Source: Rhizobacter sp.
GTDB lineage: Bacteria > Pseudomonadota > Gammaproteobacteria > Burkholderiales > Burkholderiaceae
Direction: 5' to 3'
Length of the DNA: 23,068 nt
NCBI GenBank assembly: GCA_014379885.1
Contig: JACMKW010000613.1
Location: 1-23,068, forward strand
How positions within the stretch are numbered: position 1 is the stretch's first letter; each line of letters opens with the position of its first letter. Shown piece by piece: positions 1 to 7,474 of the stretch. The position numbers and the translations under genes were made by a program. The notes beneath the pieces are model-generated. The model worked only from the letters and a program-made list of their open reading frames with translations, made no database searches and was not told the origin of the DNA.

Positions 1-11
1 AGAACCTCAAG

Positions 12-1013
12 ATGAACTTTGTCATCAAGGACGGGTACGTCTTCTCTCACAACCCGAACTTCAAGAAAGGTGGTACCGAGCCAGAGTACTTTGCTTTCAA
101 GATCAATCCCGCTGAAGGCCAGATTCTGCATCTGAGCGGTGGCACGAATCTCTATGTGGGGATGAATGCCGACGGAACCATGGACTTGCAAATCACGAAC
201 GTCCAGGAGTCCATGAAGGACCCCAAGGGTGGCATCCTCTTCACCTTCCCCGAGGTCGGTTCGGGCAAGCTCATTCGCGCAACCGACTACGCCAGCGGCG
301 GCGTCAGCGGGGGCAAAGACGCCATCAAAGAGTGGATGACAGCTCACCCGTCCCACGGCGGCAAAGAGGGAAGCCTCGAAGAGCTCTGGGTGGCATCGAT
401 GTTCGACAAATCGCGCCATGGTGAGCACAAAGACGCACGGCGCTACGGCGGCGACAGCAATTCTCAGAACGATCCAGGTCAGGCGCCAGGCGGCTTCAGC
501 CGTCGCTCCACAAAGAAGTACGACGGCCTGGACCAAAAGGATGGCGTGGACAGCCGGCACGACACGCGCTGGCTCTGGTACGACGCCAAGCCCCAGGACA
601 CCGTCGATCTGAACCCGGTGCCGGGGGCCAATCCCTGGCAAGCGCTAGCCACTATGAACGTGCGGCGCGATACCGTTAAAGCGGAGGCAGCTGCCTTCGC
701 CGCGGCCAACACATTGTTGATGCAGCAGGGCGACGAAGGCCGCCAGATGTTTGCCAACCCCAATGCTGACGAGGAACCAGGCCAGGAGGCGATCCTGGGT
801 GGTGGCAAGACCAGCACCGACGAAAGCAGCGACAGCACGGCCACGTCGACCGACGATGGGGTCACATCAACCAACAACGATGCCAGCGACACCGGCCAGT
901 CGAGCAAGAACGCCGGTTGGAACGCGCGCGGGCTCACGCTAGGCGAGATCCTGGCTTCCGAGGCGGGGCTGAGCTACGACAGCTTCACGGAAGAAGAAGA
1001 AGAGGAGGAGTAA
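12..1013 (+). CDS. Unrecognised acidic hydrophilic protein, probably 5'-truncated by the window edge
   Basis: Open frame of 333 aa from the first ATG. The frame is also open back to the window edge and the ATG has no Shine-Dalgarno sequence, so the true start probably lies outside the window. I do not recognise a family. The first 80 residues look beta-rich (DGYVF and NLYVGMN segments). A basic/Asp/Gly-rich middle with WLWYD near residue 190 follows, then an Ala-rich helical stretch around 220-240. From about 250 on there is a low-complexity Ser/Thr/Asp linker, and the protein ends in seven Glu residues. There is no signal peptide or membrane segment in the visible part. It points towards sctT, with 90 bp between the two stop codons and only weak hairpins there. 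Position next to a T3SS and the hydrophilic, disordered composition would suit a secreted substrate or accessory protein, but this is inference only. Confidence 0.7.
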   Translation: MNFVIKDGYVFSHNPNFKKGGTEPEYFAFKINPAEGQILHLSGGTNLYVGMNADGTMDLQITNVQESMKDPKGGILFTFPEVGSGKLIRATDYASGGVSGGKDAIKEWMTAHPSHGGKEGSLEELWVASMFDKSRHGEHKDARRYGGDSNSQNDPGQAPGGFSRRSTKKYDGLDQKDGVDSRHDTRWLWYDAKPQDTVDLNPVPGANPWQALATMNVRRDTVKAEAAAFAAANTLLMQQGDEGRQMFANPNADEEPGQEAILGGGKTSTDESSDSTATSTDDGVTSTNNDASDTGQSSKNAGWNARGLTLGEILASEAGLSYDSFTEEEEEEE

Positions 1014-1103
1014 GCGTTCATCTTCGTCTGGTGCAGTGGGCAAGCGCTGGCCCATCGCCAATGACGCCGACACTTGGCCTTGCGGCCGACAAGATTGTTC
1101 TCC

Positions 1104-1904
1104 TCAGCGCGGAAACATCGCCTCCAACGCCCTCAGCGTGATCGCCGGCCGGCGAAAGATGTCATCGAGCAGCTGCTGAACCAGCGAAGTGAGCATCAGC
1201 AGGATCACCAGCGACGAGGCCCAGACCTTCGCTGAGGCGGCCAAGGAGAAGAGGTTGAGCTGGGGCGCGAAACGGTTGATGAGGCCGAGCACCAGGTCGA
1301 TCGCGAACAGCGTCACGATGACCGGCGCCGACACCAGCAAGGCCACCACCAGCACACGGTTGAATTCGTTCTCCAGCAGCTTCATCGCCACCTGCACCGA
1401 GATGGGCTTGAGCTGCAGCAGCGGCCACAGGGAATAGCTCTCCATCACGGTGGCCACCAGCAGCAGCAAGCCGCCAGAGAACATGAAGACAAAGCCTGCC
1501 AGCTTGACGAAGAACAGGCCCGTCAGCGACACCTGCTGGCCCGACATCGGGTCATTCACCTGCGAGGCGGTGGTGCCGGCCTTGCCGTCGATGAACTGCC
1601 CCGCCGCCTCAAAGGCCCACAGCACGCTGCCGAACACGAAGCCGAGCGTCGCGCCCAACGCCATTTCTTTGGCGAACAGCAGCAGCCAGGTGCCGATGTC
1701 AAACGACCGCAGGTCCACGGCGGGCTGCAGGGCCAATGCGACCATGCCGAACATGACGTAGAGCGAATTGCGGCTCATCGCCGGCACGAGATCGGCCGAC
1801 AGCAGCGGCAAGACGATGAATGCCATTGCAATGCGTGTTGACCCAAGCACCAGCAGCATGGCCTGGCCGCTCAGAGATTCGGTGAACAACCAGCTCGGAT
1901 CCAT
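1104..1904 (-). CDS. sctT: SctT, export apparatus membrane protein (FliR/YscT/HrcT family)
   Basis: A 266-aa polytopic inner-membrane protein of the FliR/YscT/SpaR family. With SctR and SctS it forms the helical entry portal of the T3SS export apparatus. Hydrophobic helices run almost throughout: residues about 10-35, 45-62, 72-100, 125-150, 180-205 and 215-240. Family-like features are the PLLSADLVPAMSRN segment and the FxxSAPVIVTLFAIDLVLGLINR region. The length fits the family. I place the start at the ATG at 1904, preceded by a G-rich sequence (CAGGGG); the frame also allows a TTG one codon earlier. It is the last gene of the long minus-strand operon, 42 bp after sctS, in the classic R-S-T order. 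Confidence 0.95.
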   Translation of the reverse strand: MDPSWLFTESLSGQAMLLVLGSTRIAMAFIVLPLLSADLVPAMSRNSLYVMFGMVALALQPAVDLRSFDIGTWLLLFAKEMALGATLGFVFGSVLWAFEAAGQFIDGKAGTTASQVNDPMSGQQVSLTGLFFVKLAGFVFMFSGGLLLLVATVMESYSLWPLLQLKPISVQVAMKLLENEFNRVLVVALLVSAPVIVTLFAIDLVLGLINRFAPQLNLFSLAASAKVWASSLVILLMLTSLVQQLLDDIFRRPAITLRALEAMFPR

Positions 1905-1946
1905 CAAAGCCCCTGTTTCATGGAAAAGGCCTGCATCGGTGAACGC

Positions 1947-2222
1947 CTATCCGCGGTGCACCATGCCGGCAAAGTTGGAGAAGATGCGGTCGCTGAACGT
2001 GAGCAGCATGCTGCCCATCAGCGAGGCCGTGAGCATCAGCACCACCACGGTCACAAAGAACTTGGCGGCGTACTGGAAGGTCTGTTCCTGCAGCTGTGTG
2101 GCCGCTTGGACGAACGCGATGATCAGGCCCACAAGCGCTGCGGCGAGCACCGCCGGCGCTGACAGCATCAGCACCATCCACAGCGCCTGCTGCGTGAGTT
2201 GCACGGCTTCGTTGTTGAACAT
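1947..2222 (-). CDS. sctS: SctS, export apparatus membrane protein (FliQ/YscS/HrcS family)
   Basis: A 91-aa protein with two long hydrophobic hairpin helices (about 14-40 and 50-78), joined by the family-typical loop QAATQLQEQTFQY. FliQ/SctS subunits pack around the SctR/SctT core of the export gate. The frame is open further upstream, but the extension is Cys/Ser-rich and lies inside sctR. The ATG at 2222, giving MFNNEAVQL, matches the usual family length and sits 7 bp after the sctR stop. No strong Shine-Dalgarno sequence precedes it, so translation probably depends on coupling to sctR. Confidence 0.95.
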   Translation of the reverse strand: MFNNEAVQLTQQALWMVLMLSAPAVLAAALVGLIIAFVQAATQLQEQTFQYAAKFFVTVVVLMLTASLMGSMLLTFSDRIFSNFAGMVHRG

Positions 2223-2229
2223 GGCGCGG

Positions 2230-2883
2230 CTACAGGTAGGTGAGCACGAGGCCGTGCGACAACTTGACCCACCCATCCACCAGCACGAACAGCAGTATCT
2301 TGAACGGCAGTGAAATCGTTGGGGGCGAAAGCTGCTGCATGCCCAGCGCCATCAAGATGTTGGCCACGATCAGGTCGATTACAAGAAACGGCAGAAAGAC
2401 CAGAAAACCGATCTGGAACGCCGTTGACAGCTCGGTGACAGTGAACGCTGGCGCCACCACGATGAAGTCGCGTGGGGTGAGCTGCTGGGCCTTGTCGGGC
2501 GGCAGCGACTTCTGCGCCGTCTTGTGGAAGAAGGCGGTTTCGCGGGGGTGGGCGTGCTTGACCAGAAAGTCACGCAGCGGCTCCTTGGCGGCATCAACGA
2601 TCGCCAGCAACCCGGCGGTGTTCTGTGCCGACTCGCGCACGTTGCCCACACGCTGCTGCATCTCTTGCCCCACCGGATACATCACGTAGATGGTGAGCAC
2701 GAGGGCCATGCCGTTCAGCACCACGTTCGGGGGCGATTGTTGCAGCCCGAGCGCATTGCGCAGCAAGCCCAGCACCACCACGATCTTGGTGAACGAGGTG
2801 ACCATCACCGCGACAAAAGGCGCCAGTGAAACGAGCACGATCGTGACCAGCGCGGTGGCTGGCGAAAACTGGGTCAGGTCCAT
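2230..2883 (-). CDS. sctR: SctR, export apparatus membrane protein (FliP/YscR/HrcR family)
   Basis: A 217-aa FliP/SctR family protein, the pentameric core of the type III export gate. Both family hallmarks are clear: SFTKIVVVLGLLRNALG with QSPPN at residues 30-53, and AFTVTELSTAFQIGFLVFLP with DLIVANILMALGMQQLSPP at about 146-188. Predicted membrane helices lie near 8-30, 50-72, 150-180 and 190-212, with the hydrophilic loop 75-140 between. The start at 2883 gives a family-typical N-terminus but lacks a recognisable Shine-Dalgarno sequence. Upstream is a 70-bp spacer holding three 9-bp direct repeats. The frame is open through this spacer and would encode an Ala-rich then His/Lys-rich extension, though no ATG or GTG start is seen in it. 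Confidence 0.96.
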   Translation of the reverse strand: MDLTQFSPATALVTIVLVSLAPFVAVMVTSFTKIVVVLGLLRNALGLQQSPPNVVLNGMALVLTIYVMYPVGQEMQQRVGNVRESAQNTAGLLAIVDAAKEPLRDFLVKHAHPRETAFFHKTAQKSLPPDKAQQLTPRDFIVVAPAFTVTELSTAFQIGFLVFLPFLVIDLIVANILMALGMQQLSPPTISLPFKILLFVLVDGWVKLSHGLVLTYL

Positions 2884-2889
2884 GATGTG

Positions 2890-2916
2890 GTGATGCTTGT
2901 GATGCTTGTGATGTTG
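2890..2916. repeat. Three tandem 9-bp repeats in the sctQ-sctR spacer
   Basis: GTGATGCTT occurs twice in succession (2890-2898 and 2899-2907) and is followed by the variant GTGATGTTG (2908-2916). The array lies directly in front of the sctR start codon, where a ribosome binding site would be expected. Just upstream in the transcript (2921-2937) a GCCCT/AGGGC stem could form. Function unknown. Confidence 0.8.
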
Positions 2917-2953
2917 GGATGCCCTTGCAGCCAGGGCGCTGGCCGCGAATGGG

Positions 2954-3778
2954 TCATCTGACCCGAGCGAGATGCAACCCGAAACCTTTGCCCACCGGCA
3001 TCAAACGACCCACGGCAAAACACTTGGCAGCGGCTTCCCCGCCAAGGTGCATCACCGCCACGTTCGAAGACACCGCCACGCTGCTTGGCGCAGGGCGCCC
3101 CCACCCGAGCAGCGCCAGTGGCGAGACGTTCATGGCCTGCACCAGGGTGATGAGTACCTTGCCGGCTTGCGCCGCTTCCATGCGCTTGCCTTGCGGCATG
3201 AAACGCAGCTCGGTGGGCGACGCCGCCTGTGCCAGGGCGCCAAAGACCGCCGCGGGTGCGGCGACAGGTGCGAGGCGCACCGACCATTCAGCGTCGAACG
3301 ATGCGGGGCACAACACCAACGCGCCGGCGCTCAGATGGCGCCTGTCACTTTCCTGGAACGGCAAGGCGTCGAGCACGGCGCGGCAGCGCAGGGGCTGCCA
3401 TTGCCAAGCAACGATCGCCGCAGGGGGCGCGGCAACATCCAGCAGCAGCGCCAACGGCACGTACAGGCGCGTGGCACTGGGCTCGTGCAGCAAGGCAACA
3501 CAGCCCGGGAACAGTTGGCGCTCTTCGGTCTGGGCATTGCCTTGGCCGAAGTAAGGCGTGGGCAAGATGCCACTGCCGAGCCAGTCTTCGGTTTCGGCGA
3601 TGGCGAGCTCGGCCTCGCGCAGGGCCAGCGCAGCGTCAAGCGTGGCACGCGCCGCGATTGCGCGGTGCCCGTGCTGGAGCCAGGGCACGCTCAAGCCAAT
3701 ATGGTGCCGGCCAAGCGGTGCGGTAAACAAGTGGCGCGGGCCGCTCAGGCGGTCGAAGTCGATGCCATCGCGCTTCAT
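2954..3778 (-). CDS. sctQ: Divergent SctQ, cytoplasmic sorting-platform (C-ring) protein
   Basis: 274 aa, placed directly before sctR as sctQ is in most injectisome operons. SctQ forms the cytoplasmic sorting platform pods with SctK and SctL. The sequence is divergent. The N-terminal 200 residues are hydrophobic/Ala-rich alpha-beta with no clear motif. The C-terminal 70 residues resemble one SpoA (SPOA/FliN-like) domain, ending in AKCFAVGRLMPVGKGFGLHL, which fits the usual 'A-x-GELV-x-V-x-G-x-FGVRI' close. Only one SpoA module is evident. The start overlaps the response regulator stop in an ATGA, so translation is coupled to the regulator. The call rests about equally on position and the weak SpoA match. 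Confidence 0.72.
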   Translation of the reverse strand: MKRDGIDFDRLSGPRHLFTAPLGRHHIGLSVPWLQHGHRAIAARATLDAALALREAELAIAETEDWLGSGILPTPYFGQGNAQTEERQLFPGCVALLHEPSATRLYVPLALLLDVAAPPAAIVAWQWQPLRCRAVLDALPFQESDRRHLSAGALVLCPASFDAEWSVRLAPVAAPAAVFGALAQAASPTELRFMPQGKRMEAAQAGKVLITLVQAMNVSPLALLGWGRPAPSSVAVSSNVAVMHLGGEAAAKCFAVGRLMPVGKGFGLHLARVR

Positions 3779-4470
3779 GCGGCCCCCTGCAGCGACACCA
3801 TGACCCGCGTCAGCTCGATCACCGACCGCGCGCCGAGCTTGGTCATGGCGTTCTTGCGGTGCAGCTCCACCGTCTTGATGCTGATGTTGAGCCGGTCAGC
3901 GATCACCTTGTTGCGCTTCTCTTGCATCACCAGGCCAACCACCTCGCGCTCACGTGCTGTGAGGCGGGAAAAGCGCGCATTGCGTTCAGCCATCGCCGCC
4001 CTCGCGACCGGGCTGCCTTGCGGCTCGATCGGTGCGGTGGCAGGGGTCATGGTGGCGTTCACGGTGGCGATCGCAACGTGTGCGTTTTCAGCCGACGCCT
4101 CAACCGGATTGAAAGCCATCTCCAGGGCACGCTGCAAGGCCTCGTCGGCGAATGGCTTCTCAATGAACGTCACCGCGCCCTTGCGCATGGCTTCCACAGC
4201 CAACGGCACGTCGCCGTGCCCTGTCATGTAGACCACCGGCATGCGCACCCCGCGTTCGCGCAGCTCATCGTGCAGCGCAAGGCCCGACATGTCGGGCATG
4301 CGCACATCGAGCAGCAAGCACGACTGCGGCAGCGGCGTGGCCAACGCGGCCAGCGCAGCGCGCGGTGCGTCGAACTCCAACACGTCGTAGCCGGCCCCTT
4401 CTAGCCACCACTTTGCCGAATCGAGAAACTCTCGGTTGTCGTCGACGACGTAAACGGTGCGTTGATTCAT
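3775..4470 (-). CDS. Response regulator, receiver plus LuxR-type HTH (FixJ/TodT-like)
   Basis: 231 aa. The receiver domain (5-120) has the acidic pair D10/D11, phosphoacceptor D55 in CLLLDVRMPD, T83 in MTGHGD and K105 in FIEKPF, so all active residues are present. A linker (121-165) rich in Ala, Thr and Pro leads to a LuxR/GerE DNA-binding domain (169-222) with LTAREREVVGLV and the recognition-helix region ISIKTVELHRKNAMTKL. This is the FixJ/TodT/StyR architecture. It starts 10 bp after the kinase gene ends and its stop overlaps the sctQ start, so it is embedded in the structural operon. It is the likely partner of the adjacent kinase and a candidate activator of the T3SS genes; targets are not shown by the sequence. 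Confidence 0.95.
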   Translation of the reverse strand: MNQRTVYVVDDNREFLDSAKWWLEGAGYDVLEFDAPRAALAALATPLPQSCLLLDVRMPDMSGLALHDELRERGVRMPVVYMTGHGDVPLAVEAMRKGAVTFIEKPFADEALQRALEMAFNPVEASAENAHVAIATVNATMTPATAPIEPQGSPVARAAMAERNARFSRLTAREREVVGLVMQEKRNKVIADRLNISIKTVELHRKNAMTKLGARSVIELTRVMVSLQGAA

Positions 4471-4480
4471 GATGCTTCCT

Positions 4481-5671
4481 TCAGGATTTCGACGGTGAAG
4501 AGGCAGCCTGCTGCTGAGCGTTCAGCGGCAGCGAGGCGTGAAACGAAATGCCGCGATCCGGGTTGCGGCTGAACCACAGGCGCCCGCGATGCAGCTCGAT
4601 GAATGAGCGGCAGATGTTCAAACCGATACCGGTGCCCGTGGGTTTGCTGGAGACGAACGGGGTGAACAATGACTCTTCGGACTCCACGCTGATGCCGCTG
4701 CCGCTGTCGCACACGATCACCTCCACCTGCGGGCCGTCGGGCCGCACGCACAGGCCGAGGCGGCGCTGGCCCGGCGCGTTGCCTCGCATCGCATCGATGG
4801 CGTTGCGCATGAGGTTGACCAGCACTTGCTGCAACATCAGCTCGTCTGCCTCGATCCAGAGCGGGCGTGTCGGCATGTCAAAGCTCACCCGCACCCCTTC
4901 GCGTTCGGTCTCCCAGTCAAGCAGGCCGGCGCAAGCGCGAACAGTGGCAACCACGTCGACCGCCTTGCGCTGCGGCGTGTGCAGGTGGGTGTATTCGCGG
5001 ATGCGCGCAATCACCTTGCTGGCAAACATCACTTGGTCCACCGCACGCTGCAATGCCTGGATCAGCGCACCACTGGTGCCCCCGGCATGAGGCTGTTCCT
5101 GCTGGCGTTCCATGCGCATCAAGACACCGCGCAACAGGTTGGCGGCGGCGCCGATGGGTTGGTTGATTTCATGGGCCAGGGTGGTAGCCATTTCTCCGAT
5201 CGACAGCATCCGAGAGGTGAACAGCAACTGCTCGCGATCTTCGAGGTGGCGTTGTCGCGCCTGGGCATCGCCAGCGCGGTCGGTCAGGTGCAGCATCAGG
5301 CGAGACCCGTCGAGCCAGTGCAGCCGTGCCTCCATGGGTCGGTCGTTCAGGCGCAGCGACGCCGAACGCGGCCCGTGCGCGATCGCCAGCCCCGAGTAGG
5401 CGGCCATGGCTTCTTCCAACCCCTGCAGGCGCCCGAAAAGTTGGGCCAGGCCCGGGTCGCCATCCCCGACGATGCGCAGGAATGACGGTGCGCACCACAG
5501 CACCTGCTCACCCACCACGTCAAGCACGGCGCAAGGCGCATCCAGCGCTCTCAGGGCCGCGTAAGGCCAAGACGTGTCCCAGCCCTCGTCGTCCGCGGCA
5601 AGTGACCTGGCCGACCAAGCAGGGCGTGTCGCCGTCGCCACGCCGTCTTCATGCGTCATGTTCGGGTTCAT
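4481..5671 (-). CDS. Soluble sensor histidine kinase, partner of the adjacent response regulator
   Basis: 396 aa from the ATG at 5671, chosen because an AGGAG Shine-Dalgarno sequence lies just upstream; the 38-residue extension of the open frame is out of character (Cys/Trp-rich). No signal peptide or membrane helix is visible, so it is probably cytosolic. Residues about 35-135 look like a PAS-type sensor (DAPCAVLDVVGEQVLWCAPSF). A coiled linker leads to the HisKA H-box GEMATTLAHEINQP with phosphoacceptor H167. The HATPase domain follows, with N-box NLMRNAID (286-293), G1 VCDSGSGIS (320-328) and G2 GTGIGLNIC (346-354). The overall form is FixL/DctB/TodS-like. The gene overlaps the end of sctP by 23 bp and is followed 10 bp later by its regulator. 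The signal sensed is unknown. Confidence 0.94.
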   Translation of the reverse strand: MNPNMTHEDGVATATRPAWSARSLAADDEGWDTSWPYAALRALDAPCAVLDVVGEQVLWCAPSFLRIVGDGDPGLAQLFGRLQGLEEAMAAYSGLAIAHGPRSASLRLNDRPMEARLHWLDGSRLMLHLTDRAGDAQARQRHLEDREQLLFTSRMLSIGEMATTLAHEINQPIGAAANLLRGVLMRMERQQEQPHAGGTSGALIQALQRAVDQVMFASKVIARIREYTHLHTPQRKAVDVVATVRACAGLLDWETEREGVRVSFDMPTRPLWIEADELMLQQVLVNLMRNAIDAMRGNAPGQRRLGLCVRPDGPQVEVIVCDSGSGISVESEESLFTPFVSSKPTGTGIGLNICRSFIELHRGRLWFSRNPDRGISFHASLPLNAQQQAASSPSKS

Positions 5672-6944
5672 CGTTTGTCTCCTGATCGGGCCTGATCTCG
5701 GCCACCATGTGTTCGCCCACGAACAGGCGCAGCAGTGACACGTTGAAGCGGCCGAGCCGGCCACGCACTCGCTCGAGCAGCTCACTCATTTCACCGGCGT
5801 AGTCCTGCATCACGAGCACGTTGGCAGTGACCCGCCCGTTGGCGTGCTGCACGACCTCGACCGACTGGATCGGCGAGGTGCCGCCCACCATTTCAAAGAA
5901 GTGCGAGCCTTCGCTCAGGCGAGTAGCAAACTGGTTGTCATCGCCCACGGCCACCGGCTGGTCAGTCTGGCTCGCGGCGGGGCCACGCACGCTGGGCAAG
6001 ACGTCGGATAGGTGCGCAGCTTCTCGTGCCCGTTCGTCTTGGTCGGTGATGGCGGTGCGGCGCTCCAGGCGGGCGAACTCCTCGGTTTCGACACCGCCGA
6101 GCGCCCCGGCATCGGCTGGCGCCTCGACCTCTCCATCTTCGACATCGGGCGTGTCGTCATCCAGCGAATCGCCGCGTGCGGCCGGAGCGGCCTCGGCCAC
6201 GTCACTCACACCCGCTGCATCGGTGGGGCTGTCGAGGCGCTCGACCAGCGGTAGCGCAGCGCGCGACGCGGTGACTGACGTGATCGACGGGTCTGCCATC
6301 AAGACGTTGGTGGGCGCCACGTCGCGCAACAGTTCGTCGATCGCTCGCTCGAAGCTGTCGTTCTGATCATCGTTGCTGGCGTCATCGCTGCCACTGTCAC
6401 GACCTGACGCGCTGGCGTCGTGGTCGAATTCGACGGCATCGCTTTTGGTTTCAGCCCCATCCCCCCCACCGCCGGTCTCATCGAAGCCGGCCATGTCGCG
6501 GTCGACCGGGTCCTCGCCCGAAAGCGCGGATACCGGATCAATCGCGTCCACGCCAAGATCGCCGCCATCACCGGCGTCTTCCTGGCTGTCGGTGAGATCG
6601 CTGGTGTGATCGGACAGCCCGGCGGCCGGTAACACTGCCTGGACGAAGGCGACCACCGGCACCACGAGATCGATGTAGTCCACCACCTTGCCAGATTCTT
6701 CGCCACTGAGGGAGTGGTCAAAACGCTCCAGTCGCTCCACGTGTTCGTTGAAACTGTTGCCCTCGCCCTCACTCACCGCGTCGTCTGCCGCGGGCTCCGA
6801 CATCACACCGCGCGGCTGGCTGAGCTGCGCCAGAACGCGTTCGAATGCGGCCGCCTCGGCGACGCAAACCAGTGGCACGCGGTTCGCGCCGAAAGGGGGT
6901 GTCAGCGCCTGCGACCGGCCTTCGACGGGGCGGTGCTCGTTCAT
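5649..6944 (-). CDS. sctP: Probable SctP, needle-length ruler and substrate-specificity switch
   Basis: 431 aa from an ATG that overlaps the sctO stop (ATGA at 6941-6944); the upstream extension of the frame is discarded. The gene occupies the sctP place after sctN and sctO. The protein is long, hydrophilic and strongly acidic: residues about 110-290 are Asp/Glu/Ser/Gly/Ala-rich and probably extended. The C-terminal part (about 340-415) is globular, with a conserved-looking segment HFFEMVGGTSPIQSVEVVQH and then VSLLRLFVGEHMVAEI, placed like the T3S4 specificity-switch domain of YscP/HrpP/FliK. These proteins measure needle length and switch SctU specificity. Sequence identity to the family cannot be judged by eye, so the call rests on position, composition and architecture. 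Confidence 0.7.
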   Translation of the reverse strand: MNEHRPVEGRSQALTPPFGANRVPLVCVAEAAAFERVLAQLSQPRGVMSEPAADDAVSEGEGNSFNEHVERLERFDHSLSGEESGKVVDYIDLVVPVVAFVQAVLPAAGLSDHTSDLTDSQEDAGDGGDLGVDAIDPVSALSGEDPVDRDMAGFDETGGGGDGAETKSDAVEFDHDASASGRDSGSDDASNDDQNDSFERAIDELLRDVAPTNVLMADPSITSVTASRAALPLVERLDSPTDAAGVSDVAEAAPAARGDSLDDDTPDVEDGEVEAPADAGALGGVETEEFARLERRTAITDQDERAREAAHLSDVLPSVRGPAASQTDQPVAVGDDNQFATRLSEGSHFFEMVGGTSPIQSVEVVQHANGRVTANVLVMQDYAGEMSELLERVRGRLGRFNVSLLRLFVGEHMVAEIRPDQETNDEPEHDA

Positions 6945-7468
6945 GGCGTGTCTTTCCGCGCGGTGGTTGACAAGGTCAGCAGGCCGACCGGGCGGCGCAT
7001 GTCGCCCACGTCCTCTTCCTCTCGGCTCAACTGGATACGGCCGTTGGCCCGTTTGGCGCGCGCAATGGCTTCTTCGATCGCATCGTGGCGGGCCAGCTCG
7101 CGCCGGTGGATAGCCAGGCACTGGGCCAGCTTGTCCTGCGCCGAAGCCACCACCTTGTCACCGCGCAGTACGTCGCCTTCGGCACTGATGACGGCTTGCG
7201 CGAGGCTGTCGAGATAGGGTCCGACCATGGCACCCATCGAGAACGTGTGCTGCGCGCCTTCGCCGGCAAGGTGTTCGCGAAAGCCGAGCAGTTCGTCTTT
7301 GTGGCGCTGCTCGAGCTCACGCAGCCGATGCAGCTCCGCGCTCGCCTGGTCGCGCACCAGACGCTGGTTTCGCACCATGACCTGCGCGGCATCGACGCGC
7401 ATGCGGCGCACCTGCAACAGCTGCTGCAGCTCTTTCAGCGAATGGGTGATCGAGTCGGCGGCCAGCAT
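6941..7468 (-). CDS. sctO: SctO, ATPase stalk protein (YscO/FliJ-like coiled coil)
   Basis: 175 aa, largely helical with heptad-like Leu/Ala spacing: HSLKELQQLLQVRRMRVDAA near the N-terminus and ELHRLRELEQRHKDELLGF around residues 45-63, then a second long helix (about 90-140). This is the two-helix coiled coil of YscO/FliJ proteins, which insert into the SctN hexamer and link it to SctV. Length (about 150-175 aa) and position directly after sctN fit. The gene begins 6 bp after the sctN stop without a good Shine-Dalgarno sequence, which suggests coupling. Residues 145-175 are less regular and probably form a flexible tail. Confidence 0.88.
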   Translation of the reverse strand: MLAADSITHSLKELQQLLQVRRMRVDAAQVMVRNQRLVRDQASAELHRLRELEQRHKDELLGFREHLAGEGAQHTFSMGAMVGPYLDSLAQAVISAEGDVLRGDKVVASAQDKLAQCLAIHRRELARHDAIEEAIARAKRANGRIQLSREEEDVGDMRRPVGLLTLSTTARKDTP

Positions 7469-7474
7469 GAGGTG

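Noticed and set aside
1037..1054. TGGGC/GCCCA hairpin between the first gene and sctT as a terminator
   Set aside because: Only a 5-bp stem with an 8-base loop and no T-run on either strand; too weak to call.
2874..3287. 137-aa minus-strand frame across the sctQ-sctR spacer
   Set aside because: Out-of-frame shadow of sctQ; its repeat-encoded end simply reads the 9-bp repeats.
2972..4231. 419-aa plus-strand open frame
   Set aside because: Lies opposite sctQ and the response regulator, both supported by motifs; composition is Arg/His/Gln-rich and unprotein-like.
5672..5785. N-terminal extension of the histidine kinase
   Set aside because: The extra residues are Cys/Trp-rich, lie inside sctP, and the ATG at 5671 has a clear AGGAG ribosome site.
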